Shown piece after piece: positions 1 through 8,281 of a stretch of DNA of 64,000 nt (within the stretch, counting starts at the first letter, position 1; every line of letters starts with the position of its first letter). The position numbers and the translations under genes are program-made. The stretch spans positions 248,001 to 312,000 of the forward strand of contig CBDBUY010000001.1 in assembly GCA_965212145.1 (NCBI GenBank), in the 5' to 3' direction. The notes under the pieces were generated by a model. It did not search any database, was not told where the DNA came from, and saw only the letters and a program-made list of their open reading frames with translations. The DNA is from JAAEPI01 sp965212145 (GTDB lineage Bacteria > Bacteroidota > Bacteroidia > Cytophagales > Cyclobacteriaceae).

Positions 1-2331
1 AACACCTATTTTGGATTTCAGGATGGTAAAATACAGCGGTGGAACGGCTTCAGTCTTGACACTTTGCAAACTGAAGAGGGAGGAAATGTTATCAAGACCA
101 TTGAGAAAGATCCCCTCGGAAAGATTTGGTTCCTGACCGGTAATCAAGGTTTGCTAAAGTTTGATCCAAAAACTGAGGAGTTGAAAAAGTATCCGCTCCC
201 TGAAATGCAAGGAGTACTCTCCAATGATTTTGTGATAGACAGGGAACGAATGTTCATTGCCAATTCAGAAGGGGTTTACATCATCGACATATCGAGTGGT
301 GAGCCGATTTTTAAGGATGTAATTTCAGAGCTTGAGTATGTACCTTGTCTTTCGATTGAAGAAAAATATACAGAAAACGGATTCTGGATAGGCACGGATG
401 ATATGGGGCTCTATGAGATCCATGACGAGGGCACTGATTTGGTCACTTCTAAGACAGTACATCTGGCCAATGAATCGATCATTACACTGGAGCATGCCCT
501 TAATGGAGATTTATGGGTGGGCACCAGATTGGATGGGTTGATTCGAATCAACTTTAATAGGGATAACCCAAAGCCGGTTCAGTACTCGTATTTCAATCGA
601 AGAAATGGCTTTCCATCCAATGAAATTGGCTCTATTTATACCGACCACCGCGAGAATGTCTGGGTAGGACTGATGGGGGACGGTCTTGCTCAACTTTATG
701 AAAAAGCCATTCACTATTTTGATTTCCGGTCGGACTTCAGAATCACAGAAGTAAATGCCACCATTCAAAACGTACAACACGAAATATTCTTTGCAACCGA
801 TCAGGGGTTAATAATGGGCCAATACCCAGAATTGTCTGACACACTGATTTTCAGTCTTGTACGTCATCCTTTATTGGAAGGGAAAGCTTTGACAGATTTG
901 GAGTTTGATTTGGACAGCAACTTGTGGATTGGCACTAAAGATCATGGATTATTAATAGCCGATCAACATGTTCAAAGTGTGGCAAAATTAGATGTGCAAG
1001 TTCCCAGCTTGGAACAGCTCACGACTATAAACGACCTGCAGGCCGACAAATTTGGAAATATGTGGGTTGCAGCCAGAGGTCTTGGAGTTCTTGAATTGAA
1101 TGAAAATCGTGAAGTAGCCACCGTTCATAACCTGACAACTGGTTTTTATCACAACGAAATTAGGACCATGTCACAAGATAGAGATGGAAACATCTGGACG
1201 GGTGCACACTCTGCGGGATTGGCAATCATCAAAATAGATGATTCGTATGATTTTCTCTCCAAAGACAAAATCTTTCCATCAAGGGATATCAATAGCTTAG
1301 CTATAGATAAATATGGGAATATGTGGATTGCCACGCAGGGAAATGGCGTATTTGAGTACGATGGAGAATCATTTGTGCGGTTTACTTCTAAAGATGGGCT
1401 TCTATCGAATTTCTGTGATGCGGTGGTCGAAGACGTGAACGACCATATTTGGGTAAGTCATCGTAAAGGTCTCACCAGGATAGATGAAGTCACAGGGTAC
1501 ATATCTGTTGTTCAGAAAAAAGACGGGTTAATAGAGGAAGATTTCGTTTATAATAGTGCCTTTCACGACCGTGAAGGTAACATCTGGTTGGGCAATCGAA
1601 ATGGCGTGACCTTTTTGTCGTCACCACATAAAACATTCCAGCACGACATTCTGGAAACAATGATTACAGATATCAAACTTTCTTTCGAAGATGTTGATTT
1701 GACTGATTTCACCTCTCATATCGATACTCTTGATGCTGTTATCCCTGAAAACCTGGAATTTCCATTTGATCAAAATAATCTCACTTTTGAGTATATCGCC
1801 ATTAATCTAAGGAACCCGCTTAAAAATGTTTATCAATTTAGATTGGAAGGGTTTGCGGAAGACCAGTGGTCACCAGCTACCGATCTTACGTCAGCATCAT
1901 TTACCAATCTGGACCCAGGCTATTACAGTTTTCAGGTCAGACAATCTGATAATCCCAATTATTGGAGTGACAACATTTACAGTGTAGAATTCAGAATTCA
2001 GAAGCCTTATTGGAAGCAGTGGTGGTTTACCAGTTTCGAATTGCTCTTCCTCGGCCTAATGTCTATATTGACCTATTTCGCTTCTACCAGAAGTACTAAT
2101 GTGTTCCTTATAAGGTTGATGATTTATGTAAGTCTTTTCATCATTTTTGAATACATCCATACGCTCCTTGAACCCTACATAGAAGCATACTCTGGTGGTG
2201 CACCTATTTTCCAAGTGATGACTCACTTATTATTGGCACTAGTGCTTTTCCCAGTTGAACGATCGGTAGTAGGTTATATTAGACGTAAACAACAGGCAAA
2301 ACTAGGCCGAGAAGTAGAGTTAGAGCACTAA
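1..2331 (+). CDS. Propeller/Y_Y_Y sensor-like membrane protein (5' truncated by window)
   Basis: The frame is open from base 1, so the true start lies upstream. At least nine two-component-regulator propeller motifs of the type W-I/V-G-T..G-L are visible (FWIGTDDMGL, LWVGTRLDGL, LWIGTKDHGL, MWIATQGNGV, IWLGNRNGV). A Y_Y_Y-like immunoglobulin-type domain follows (YQFRLEGF...YYSFQVR). The C-terminal end has about three hydrophobic helices and a short basic tail. Family knowledge: such proteins sense extracellular ligands, often glycans. No histidine kinase, LytTR or HTH output domain is present before the stop. The gene overlaps the convergent kinase gene by 4 bp. The ligand is unknown. Confidence 0.85.
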   Translation, partial: NTYFGFQDGKIQRWNGFSLDTLQTEEGGNVIKTIEKDPLGKIWFLTGNQGLLKFDPKTEELKKYPLPEMQGVLSNDFVIDRERMFIANSEGVYIIDISSGEPIFKDVISELEYVPCLSIEEKYTENGFWIGTDDMGLYEIHDEGTDLVTSKTVHLANESIITLEHALNGDLWVGTRLDGLIRINFNRDNPKPVQYSYFNRRNGFPSNEIGSIYTDHRENVWVGLMGDGLAQLYEKAIHYFDFRSDFRITEVNATIQNVQHEIFFATDQGLIMGQYPELSDTLIFSLVRHPLLEGKALTDLEFDLDSNLWIGTKDHGLLIADQHVQSVAKLDVQVPSLEQLTTINDLQADKFGNMWVAARGLGVLELNENREVATVHNLTTGFYHNEIRTMSQDRDGNIWTGAHSAGLAIIKIDDSYDFLSKDKIFPSRDINSLAIDKYGNMWIATQGNGVFEYDGESFVRFTSKDGLLSNFCDAVVEDVNDHIWVSHRKGLTRIDEVTGYISVVQKKDGLIEEDFVYNSAFHDREGNIWLGNRNGVTFLSSPHKTFQHDILETMITDIKLSFEDVDLTDFTSHIDTLDAVIPENLEFPFDQNNLTFEYIAINLRNPLKNVYQFRLEGFAEDQWSPATDLTSASFTNLDPGYYSFQVRQSDNPNYWSDNIYSVEFRIQKPYWKQWWFTSFELLFLGLMSILTYFASTRSTNVFLIRLMIYVSLFIIFEYIHTLLEPYIEAYSGGAPIFQVMTHLLLALVLFPVERSVVGYIRRKQQAKLGREVELEH

Positions 2332-2957
2332 CTGAAAAGGCCGTGAATCTCTGAGTCTATCTTAAAGACAATGTCAGAAAAGTCTTCCTGATTATCGCGC
2401 AGGTCCTTGTTAGTTACGTCTACGATTAACAAACGACCTTCATTGTAATTTGCGATCCAATCTTCGTAATGCTCGTTCAGTGCTTTGAGGTAATCGATAC
2501 GGATGGCATTTTCATAATCACGCCCTCTTGATTCAATGTTGCGCACTAATTTTCCAATGTCACATCTGAGATAAATCATCAAATCAGGTGGCTCGACGAA
2601 CTTGGTAATGGTCTCAAAAAGCCCCAGGTAGTTTTCGTAATCACGTGGCTCGAATACCCCTTGCTTGTATAAACTCTTGGCGAAAATGTGGGCATCCTCG
2701 TATATCGTACGATCTTGAATCACTGTGCGATCTCCCGTCCTCACCTGATGAATCTGCTGGAAACGGCTGTTCAAAAAGTGAATTTGCAAATGAAACGCCC
2801 ACTTGGGCATGTCGCCATAAAAGTCGGCCAGGTACGGGTTATTGTCCACGGACTCATACTCGGCTTGCCAGCCATAATGTTTAGCCAACTTTTCAGTCAG
2901 TGTGGTTTTCCCGGCACCAATATTTCCGGCCACAGCGATGTGCATATTCTTCTTCAT
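2328..2957 (-). CDS. Deoxynucleoside kinase (dNK family)
   Basis: A 209-residue protein that phosphorylates deoxynucleosides for salvage into dNTPs. The N-terminal P-loop GNIGAGKTT is clear. The DRTIYEDAHIFAK segment corresponds to the DR(S/T) motif of the dNK/thymidine kinase 2 family, and a basic LID-like region (RGRDYEN) follows. Length matches bacterial deoxyadenosine/deoxyguanosine kinases. It begins 1 base after the stop of the thiolase gene on the same strand, so the two are probably co-transcribed. Its 3' end overlaps the convergent sensor gene. The preferred base cannot be read from the sequence. Confidence 0.9.
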   Translation of the reverse strand: MKKNMHIAVAGNIGAGKTTLTEKLAKHYGWQAEYESVDNNPYLADFYGDMPKWAFHLQIHFLNSRFQQIHQVRTGDRTVIQDRTIYEDAHIFAKSLYKQGVFEPRDYENYLGLFETITKFVEPPDLMIYLRCDIGKLVRNIESRGRDYENAIRIDYLKALNEHYEDWIANYNEGRLLIVDVTNKDLRDNQEDFSDIVFKIDSEIHGLFS

Positions 2958-2958
2958 C

Positions 2959-4164
2959 CTAAGCTCTTTCTTGAATCACGGCATAACCTTGGCCAACCCC
3001 AATACACATGGTGCAGAGGGCATATTTTTTATTCGTTTTTTGAAGCTCCAAAGCCGCCGAATATGTAATGCGAGCCCCAGTCATCCCAAGCGGGTGACCG
3101 ATAGCAATGGCGCCACCATTCGGGTTGATACGCTCATCGTCATCCGCCAAACCAAGCGAACGAGTGCATGATAATGCCTGAGCGGCAAAAGCTTCATTGA
3201 TCTCTATGACATCCATTTGGTCGAGAGTCAGTCCGGCTTTTTTCAATGCCTTTTTGGTCGCCTCCACCGGGCCAATGCCCATGATGCGCGGCTCCACCCC
3301 TACGACAGCAGAGGAGACAATTCTTGCCTTGGGAGTCATTGAATGATCTTTCACAGCCTCTTCTGAAGCAACCAACACGGCAGCCGCGCCATCATTGAGT
3401 CCCGAGGAATTTCCAGCCGTCACCGAACCATCATTTCGAAATGCAGGACGTAGCTTGGCCAATATTTCCCTGGTCGTTCCTGACTTGACGAATTCATCCT
3501 GATCGAAGATGATTGGATCTTGTTTTCTTCTGGGGATCTCCACTTTCACGATTTCTTCAGCAAGACGACCATTTTTCTGAGCTTTCGTAGCTTTCATCTG
3601 CGTGTGATAGGCAAATGCGTCCTGATCCTCCCGGCTGATTTTATGGATATCTACTAGGTTCTCTGCAGTCTGACCCATGCCGTCTGTGCCGTATAGTTCT
3701 TCCATTTTTGGATTGATGAATCTCCACCCAAAACTGGAATCGTACATTTTAGCATCCGTGCCGAAAGGTTTGGCAGATTTCGAGATTACCCAAGGTCCAC
3801 GGGTCATGTTCTCTACTCCTCCTGAGATAAATAAATCTCCATCGCCTGCTTTAATAGCACGGTTGGCGTGAATGATCGATGACATTCCTGAGGCGCATAA
3901 GCGGTTGATTGTCTCGCCAGGAACGGAGATTGGTAGCCCAGCTAAAAGTAGAGCCATTCGAGCCACGTTTCGATTGTCTTCTCCCGCTTGATTGGCACAT
4001 CCAAAGATTACCTCATCGATGCTCGACGCATCGATTTTTGAATTACGAACCATTAATTCCTTGATCACAAGCGCGCCAAGGTCATCTGTCCGAACTGCTC
4101 CCAGAGTTCCTCCAAAAGAGCCAATGGCCGTTCTAATGCCGTCGATGATGTATGCTTCTTTCAT
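2959..4164 (-). CDS. paaJ: 3-oxoadipyl-CoA / 3-oxo-5,6-dehydrosuberyl-CoA thiolase
   Basis: A 401-residue thiolase, the same length as E. coli PaaJ. It has the acylation cysteine in NRLCASGMSS, the GHPLGMTGAR histidine motif and the second cysteine in CTMCIGVGQG. The stretches GCANQAGEDNRNVARMA and CTMCIGVGQG are characteristic of PaaJ/PcaF rather than general acetyl-CoA acetyltransferases. In the phenylacetate pathway it performs the thiolytic steps that yield acetyl-CoA and succinyl-CoA. It is separated from paaI by an opposite-strand gene at 4254-4796, so it may have its own promoter. A beta-ketoadipate role (pcaF) is an alternative. Confidence 0.9.
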   Translation of the reverse strand: MKEAYIIDGIRTAIGSFGGTLGAVRTDDLGALVIKELMVRNSKIDASSIDEVIFGCANQAGEDNRNVARMALLLAGLPISVPGETINRLCASGMSSIIHANRAIKAGDGDLFISGGVENMTRGPWVISKSAKPFGTDAKMYDSSFGWRFINPKMEELYGTDGMGQTAENLVDIHKISREDQDAFAYHTQMKATKAQKNGRLAEEIVKVEIPRRKQDPIIFDQDEFVKSGTTREILAKLRPAFRNDGSVTAGNSSGLNDGAAAVLVASEEAVKDHSMTPKARIVSSAVVGVEPRIMGIGPVEATKKALKKAGLTLDQMDVIEINEAFAAQALSCTRSLGLADDDERINPNGGAIAIGHPLGMTGARITYSAALELQKTNKKYALCTMCIGVGQGYAVIQERA

Positions 4165-4253
4165 GGGTTATTGTTGAACCTCAAAGAAAGCAACTTTGAC
4201 TGTGAAGCAGAAGTTCTATTAACTTAGATCCACGATAACATTCGAATTTTCAA

Positions 4254-4796
4254 ATGATACAAGAAGAGTGGAGAACTTATGCTGTAGAGGGTACGGGCAA
4301 AGAATATCTGATTTCCAACTTAGCAAAAGTCAAGAGTAAAAACCTCAAAGGCGAGTGGCACGAACATTCCACCTATAAAAACAATGGTTACCGATGTATT
4401 CCATACAAAAAAGCTGATGGAAAGAATGGGCTGCTTTACCTCCACAAAATCATGGGAAACTTGTTTGTCCTCAATCCTCACAACTACAAGAAGCTAAAAT
4501 TCAAGAATGGTGATCCCGGAAACTGCCAGGCACACAATCTGGAATGGATCAGCCCCGAAGAAGCCAAAAGAATGAACCAGGCGCAAACAAAACCCTTTGA
4601 CATTTATGAAAACTACGCACCCAATGCCAAGCTAACACCGGCTAAGGTTGCCTTGATAAAGAAGCGGGCCTTGGAAAATGAAAAATCGGGAAAAACGAGT
4701 TGGCATCATATGGCCAAACAATTCGGGATTTCGAAGAGGCACTTAGCTTCAATAAGGCGAGGAGAAGTCTGGAAAAATGTGAAACCGATGAGCTAG
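4254..4796 (+). CDS. NUMOD4/HNH-like protein with C-terminal HTH, HNH core degenerate
   Basis: A 180-residue protein on the strand opposite to the paa genes. Residues 4-30 resemble a NUMOD4 DNA-binding motif (EEW..YAVEG...YLISNLAKVKS). Residues 45-100 align with the HNH fold of homing-endonuclease-like proteins: NNGYRCIPYKK, LHKIMGNLFVLNP (His64) and CQAHNLEWIS. The usual N-H-x-D-G motif reads K-F-K-N-G at residues 82-86, so a catalytic histidine appears to be lost. Residues 125-175 form a putative helix-turn-helix (AKLTPAKVALIKK...GISKRHLASIRRG). It may be a decayed homing endonuclease or a DNA-binding remnant of a mobile gene. Confidence 0.75.
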   Translation: MIQEEWRTYAVEGTGKEYLISNLAKVKSKNLKGEWHEHSTYKNNGYRCIPYKKADGKNGLLYLHKIMGNLFVLNPHNYKKLKFKNGDPGNCQAHNLEWISPEEAKRMNQAQTKPFDIYENYAPNAKLTPAKVALIKKRALENEKSGKTSWHHMAKQFGISKRHLASIRRGEVWKNVKPMS

Positions 4797-4911
4797 TTGT
4801 TTGGATAACTAGTAGAATATTGAATAGTGGAATGGTTGCACCAAATCAGTTCTGCAACAAGGACTTGACTATTTAACTAATTACGAGTCACTATTTAACC
4901 ATTTCACCAAA

Positions 4912-5322
4912 TCAAACTTTCCACTCATCCTGCTTTCTAAAAACCACTCCTTTGAAGAGTCCGACCAGTTCAGTTCCTCTCAGGACTCTGACAATGTACT
5001 GACCAAGACTTTTTGAGATACTCTCCTTTTCGGCGATTGCCACTAATGTATCCCCACCAAAGCAAGGCTTAATGTGATTTATAGAGGTTTCAATCGAGAC
5101 CGCCTTCTGTCCATGTGAATTGGACGCAAAGGCAAACGCACTATCTGCCAACGAATAGCTAACGCCACCGTGCATCACGCCATGTCCGTTGAGCATATTC
5201 TTCTCTACGGTCATCGTACAAACGGCCCGACCTTCTGTTACTTCTACCACCACGATCCCAAGCAAATTGCTAAAGCCATCTTCAGCGACCATGGCGTCTA
5301 CTATTTTTTCTGCTTTTGTCAT
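4912..5322 (-). CDS. paaI: Hydroxyphenylacetyl-CoA thioesterase PaaI
   Basis: A 136-residue hotdog-fold thioesterase. The helix motif NGHGVMHGGVSYSLADSAFAFASN holds the conserved HGG loop and the catalytic aspartate. Length matches E. coli PaaI (about 140). PaaI hydrolyses dead-end ring-hydroxylated phenylacetyl-CoA esters and frees CoA. It lies 93 bases downstream of paaH on the same strand, with a low-complexity inverted repeat in the gap. The position inside a paa cluster makes this assignment secure over a generic thioesterase. Confidence 0.9.
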   Translation of the reverse strand: MTKAEKIVDAMVAEDGFSNLLGIVVVEVTEGRAVCTMTVEKNMLNGHGVMHGGVSYSLADSAFAFASNSHGQKAVSIETSINHIKPCFGGDTLVAIAEKESISKSLGQYIVRVLRGTELVGLFKGVVFRKQDEWKV

Positions 5323-5415
5323 AATTGTTGGTTACTGGTTATCAGTGAATTAGTGAATCGTTGTGTTCTTCAGTATAAACCGTGCTGACAACTAACCAAT
5401 TCACTATTTAACCTA
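5323..5415. repeat. Low-complexity inverted repeat in the paaH-paaI gap
   Basis: The left part carries TTGGTTACTGGTTATC and AGTGAATTAGTGAATC. The right part carries CTAACCAATTCACTATT and ACCTATTAAC, largely its reverse complement. Similar word fragments (GTGAATAGT, TTGGTTA, CTATTTAAC) occur in the other gaps of this cluster near 4840-4905, 7350-7385, 7790-7820, 8250-8285 and 8685-8715. It could fold into a transcript hairpin. Function unknown. Confidence 0.5.
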
Positions 5416-6576
5416 TTAACTAAAAAACCCGTGGTTTTTCTCCTTCATCCGTCTCAACAACGGGCTGCATCGGTACCTGTCTTCACGGTATTCATCGTAC
5501 AAAGAATCCATCTTCTCCACACACCACTCAATACCTAACTCATCCGCCCACTTCAGGAGTCCTTTTGGGTAGTTCACGCCTTTGGTCATGGCTAGGTCTA
5601 TGTCTTCTTTGGTCGCGATGTTTAGGAACAGCGCGTCAGCTGCTTCGTTGATAAGCATGGCCAGTACCCGATCGAGAATCTGCTGGCCAAGCGCCTGATC
5701 TTCGGTGGGTGCTGGTCTCTCGGCTCCCTCGCTGTAATCGTAATACCCACGGCCTGATTTTCTCCCCAAGAAGCCCGCCTCAGACATTCGCTTCTGGGTA
5801 AATGACGGCTTATATCTGGGATCGTAGAAGAAGGACTCAAAAACGGTCTCGGTCACGGTATAATTGATGTCGTTTCCAATAAAGTCCATGAGTTCGAACG
5901 GCCCCATTCGGAAGCCGCCCAATGTTTTCATCGCCCAGTCGATGGTCGGGATGTCCGCCAACCCTTCTTCGTAAATCCTCAGCGACTCACCATAGAACGG
6001 TCGTGCGACTCTATTCACGATGAAGCCCGGAGTATCCTTGGCCAGTACGGTGAGTTTTTTCCAGCTGTCCACCCACTCTTTGGCTTGTTTGGTGGTTTGA
6101 TCATCTGTTTGTACGGCTGGAATGATTTCCACCAAAGGCATCAGTGGGGCGGGGTTAAAAAAGTGAATCCCTACAAAGCGCGATGGGTCTTTTAGCACCG
6201 AGCCTATGGAGGCTAATGAGAGTGAAGAGGTGTTGGAGGCGATGATGGTGTCTGGGCGCACGATTTCTTCTACCACCTTGAAAACTTTTCGCTTGATCTC
6301 CAGGTTTTCAACGATTGCCTCGATCACCAAGTCGCTGTTTTCGAAGTAGCTTTTGTCGTCGGTAAAGTCGATCCGTCCTAGAATTTTATCGGCCTCCTCG
6401 CGGGATATTTTCTCCTTTTCCACCAGTCGGTTCATCACCTTGATCAGGTTCTGTGAGGCCATCTCCATCATCTCGTGGTTGGCGTCATTGATCACTACAT
6501 CCCATCCGGCTGTGGCGGCCACTTGCGCTATGCCCGTGCCCATGGTGCCGGCTCCTATTACACTCAACTTTGGCAT
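5416..6576 (-). CDS. paaH: 3-hydroxyacyl-CoA dehydrogenase (phenylacetate pathway)
   Basis: A 386-residue NAD-dependent dehydrogenase. The N-terminal Rossmann motif is GAGTMGTGIAQVAATAG. The catalytic region is ASNTSSLS...GIHFFNPAPLMPLVEI. Two C-terminal 3-hydroxyacyl-CoA dehydrogenase domains follow, the first beginning at PGFIVNRVARPF and the second around residue 290 (LAMLINEAADAL). It is shorter than E. coli PaaH (475 residues), mainly at the end. In the pathway it oxidises 3-hydroxyadipyl-CoA. Its ATG overlaps the TAA of paaG by 1 base (TAATG), which indicates translational coupling. Confidence 0.92.
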   Translation of the reverse strand: MPKLSVIGAGTMGTGIAQVAATAGWDVVINDANHEMMEMASQNLIKVMNRLVEKEKISREEADKILGRIDFTDDKSYFENSDLVIEAIVENLEIKRKVFKVVEEIVRPDTIIASNTSSLSLASIGSVLKDPSRFVGIHFFNPAPLMPLVEIIPAVQTDDQTTKQAKEWVDSWKKLTVLAKDTPGFIVNRVARPFYGESLRIYEEGLADIPTIDWAMKTLGGFRMGPFELMDFIGNDINYTVTETVFESFFYDPRYKPSFTQKRMSEAGFLGRKSGRGYYDYSEGAERPAPTEDQALGQQILDRVLAMLINEAADALFLNIATKEDIDLAMTKGVNYPKGLLKWADELGIEWCVEKMDSLYDEYREDRYRCSPLLRRMKEKNHGFFS

Positions 6577-7349
6577 TACTCTCCTTTAAATTTTGGTTGT
6601 CTTTTTTCTAAAAACGCCTGAATTCCCTCATTGCAATCGTACGTGTCGGCGGCTTTGGCTTGCCAGATTTTTTCTTGTTCCAGTTGCTCTTCCAGCGTTT
6701 TGTTCATCGATTCGTTCAAGAGGTGCTTGGTATACGCCAGCCCCTTGGTGGGCATATTGGCCAGGTGCAGGGCCAATTTCTCCGATTCTTCTTCGAAAGT
6801 CGCATCCTCGAAAACTTTGTAGATCATGCCCATGCTTTCGGCTTCTTCAGCGCCTATTTTGTCACCCAACATCATGAGGGCGGAGGCTTTTCCAAAACCG
6901 ATCAATCGAGGGAGCGTGTACGTCCCGCCACTGTCCGGAACCAGTCCGATTTTGCTGAAGGCCTGAATGAAAGATGCCGACTTGGTCGCGACGGTCACAT
7001 CGCAAGCAAAGGCGATGTTGGCTCCCGCTCCGGCTGCCACGCCATTTACGGCGGCTATCACGGGTTTTTCTACGGTGCGCAGGAGTTTTACCATCGGGTT
7101 GTAGTGCTCCTCCACGGCCCGCTCTACGGTGATATCATTGTCTGCCACTGCCTCAGCCAGGTCCTGTCCGGCACAAAAGGCTTTGCCATTTCCGGTAATA
7201 AGAATCGCCCGAATGCTAGGGTCCTTGCCGTAATCTTCCAGTGCTTGGATGAAAGCAAGAGACATCTCTCGCGTGAAGCTGTTGTAAACCTCTGGACGAT
7301 TGAATCGAATGATTCCGAGGTGGTCTTTTTGGGTAAGTTGTAATGTCAT
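6576..7349 (-). CDS. paaG: 1,2-epoxyphenylacetyl-CoA isomerase
   Basis: A 257-residue crotonase-fold protein. Visible motifs are the oxyanion-hole segment AFCAGQDL, the second oxyanion loop GAGANIAFACDV, and FSKIGLVPDSGGTY, whose aspartate matches the PaaG catalytic position. PaaG converts the ring epoxide of phenylacetyl-CoA into the oxepin and also isomerises downstream double bonds. Its length matches E. coli PaaG (262). It is directly coupled to paaH. PaaF, the partner hydratase, is not seen in the window. Confidence 0.92.
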   Translation of the reverse strand: MTLQLTQKDHLGIIRFNRPEVYNSFTREMSLAFIQALEDYGKDPSIRAILITGNGKAFCAGQDLAEAVADNDITVERAVEEHYNPMVKLLRTVEKPVIAAVNGVAAGAGANIAFACDVTVATKSASFIQAFSKIGLVPDSGGTYTLPRLIGFGKASALMMLGDKIGAEEAESMGMIYKVFEDATFEEESEKLALHLANMPTKGLAYTKHLLNESMNKTLEEQLEQEKIWQAKAADTYDCNEGIQAFLEKRQPKFKGE

Positions 7350-7411
7350 ACTGACTAGTGAACTGGTGAATAGTGTAATTGGTTAAAGAGGGGTTCAGCA
7401 ATTCCCAATGT

Positions 7412-7783
7412 TCATTTTTCATTTTTCCTACGCTGAAGATAAGAGATATACCCATTGATCATTTTGATTAATTCTTCATACTTCTTGAAAAGAACATTAA
7501 ACTGCGAATCATCTATAAAACCTTCATCTAAAGCAACGACAAGATGATCGTACATTTCAACCAAACTGCCCCTTGCTTGCCTGCAAAATTGTGTATTCTC
7601 CTGATAATGGAACCGACCATGACCTTCTGCGACATTGGCGGTAATTGATCTTGATGCCCTTATCATCTGATCAACAAGTCTGTATTTTTCATCCTTTGGG
7701 AAAGTTTTGGTTAACTCAGAAATCTCTTTTCGGAATTCGCGCCCCTTTTTCCATACCTCTAAATCGTAGATGTTGTGCCCCAT
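7412..7783 (-). CDS. Four-helix-bundle protein (S23/23S rRNA intervening-sequence family)
   Basis: A 123-residue protein of the family often called four helix bundle or S23. The markers are YDLEVWKKGREFRKEI at the start, FPKDEKYRLVDQMIRASRSI, NVAEGHGR, and FCRQARGSLVEMYDHLVVA. These proteins are encoded in 23S rRNA intervening sequences in some bacteria and as free genes in many Bacteroidota. The molecular role is not established. It sits between paaD and paaG, with low-complexity word repeats on both sides, and has no evident link to phenylacetate metabolism. It looks like a later insertion. Confidence 0.85.
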   Translation of the reverse strand: MGHNIYDLEVWKKGREFRKEISELTKTFPKDEKYRLVDQMIRASRSITANVAEGHGRFHYQENTQFCRQARGSLVEMYDHLVVALDEGFIDDSQFNVLFKKYEELIKMINGYISYLQRRKNEK

Positions 7784-7826
7784 GAAAATCCTATTTAACT
7801 ATTCACAAATAACCAATCTACCAAGA

Positions 7827-8216
7827 TCAGTGACATTTAAAATAATCAAATGGCTCCAAACAGTCCTTGCATTTATACAACGACTTACAAGCCGTAGAAC
7901 CAAACTGACTCAAAACCTCCGTGTTCTTGGATTTACATTGCGGACATGCCACCTCCTCCGGATTGGTTGGATTCGGTGGGGCTATGCCGTACGCCTCGAG
8001 CTTTCTTTTGCCTTCATCCGTCATCCAGTCGGTGGTCCAGGCAGGCGATAGCACGGTGGTCACTTTTACGTTTTGATAGCCCTCTTCTTTGAGCCGATTG
8101 TGAATGTCTCGCTCTATCTCCAGCAAGGCCGGGCAGCCAGAGTAGGTCGGGGTGATTATCACCTCCACGGACTCGCCACCTACATGCACGTCCCGAACGA
8201 TTCCGAGATCCATCAC
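7827..8216 (-). CDS. paaD: Phenylacetyl-CoA epoxidase subunit PaaD (start codon unclear)
   Basis: MIP18/DUF59-type protein with the PaaD signature: PTYSGCPA, LSPAWTTDWMT and a C-terminal Cys-rich tail (CPQC...STACKSLYKCKDC..PFDYFKCH). PaaD is thought to help assemble the iron centre of the PaaABC(E) monooxygenase. The coordinates use the first GTG, but this cuts off a conserved segment. The same frame continues upstream to 8288 and reads LDQVTDPEIPVIS, which matches the N-terminal part of known PaaD proteins. No ATG, GTG or TTG occurs between the in-frame stop at 8289-8291 and this GTG. The real start may be ATT at 8276 or an ATA. Confidence 0.9.
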   Translation of the reverse strand: MMDLGIVRDVHVGGESVEVIITPTYSGCPALLEIERDIHNRLKEEGYQNVKVTTVLSPAWTTDWMTDEGKRKLEAYGIAPPNPTNPEEVACPQCKSKNTEVLSQFGSTACKSLYKCKDCLEPFDYFKCH

Positions 8217-8281
8217 CGAGATGACCGGGATTTCCGGGTCTGTTACTTGGTCTAGTATGTTGGTTATTGGGTTAATGGCTA

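Noticed and set aside
6660..7343. 227-residue plus-strand frame opposite paaG
   Set aside because: Shadow of the clearly conserved paaG gene with no recognisable motif.
7412..7783. rRNA intervening sequence implying a nearby 23S rRNA gene
   Set aside because: The four-helix-bundle gene is free-standing here. No rRNA sequence flanks it.
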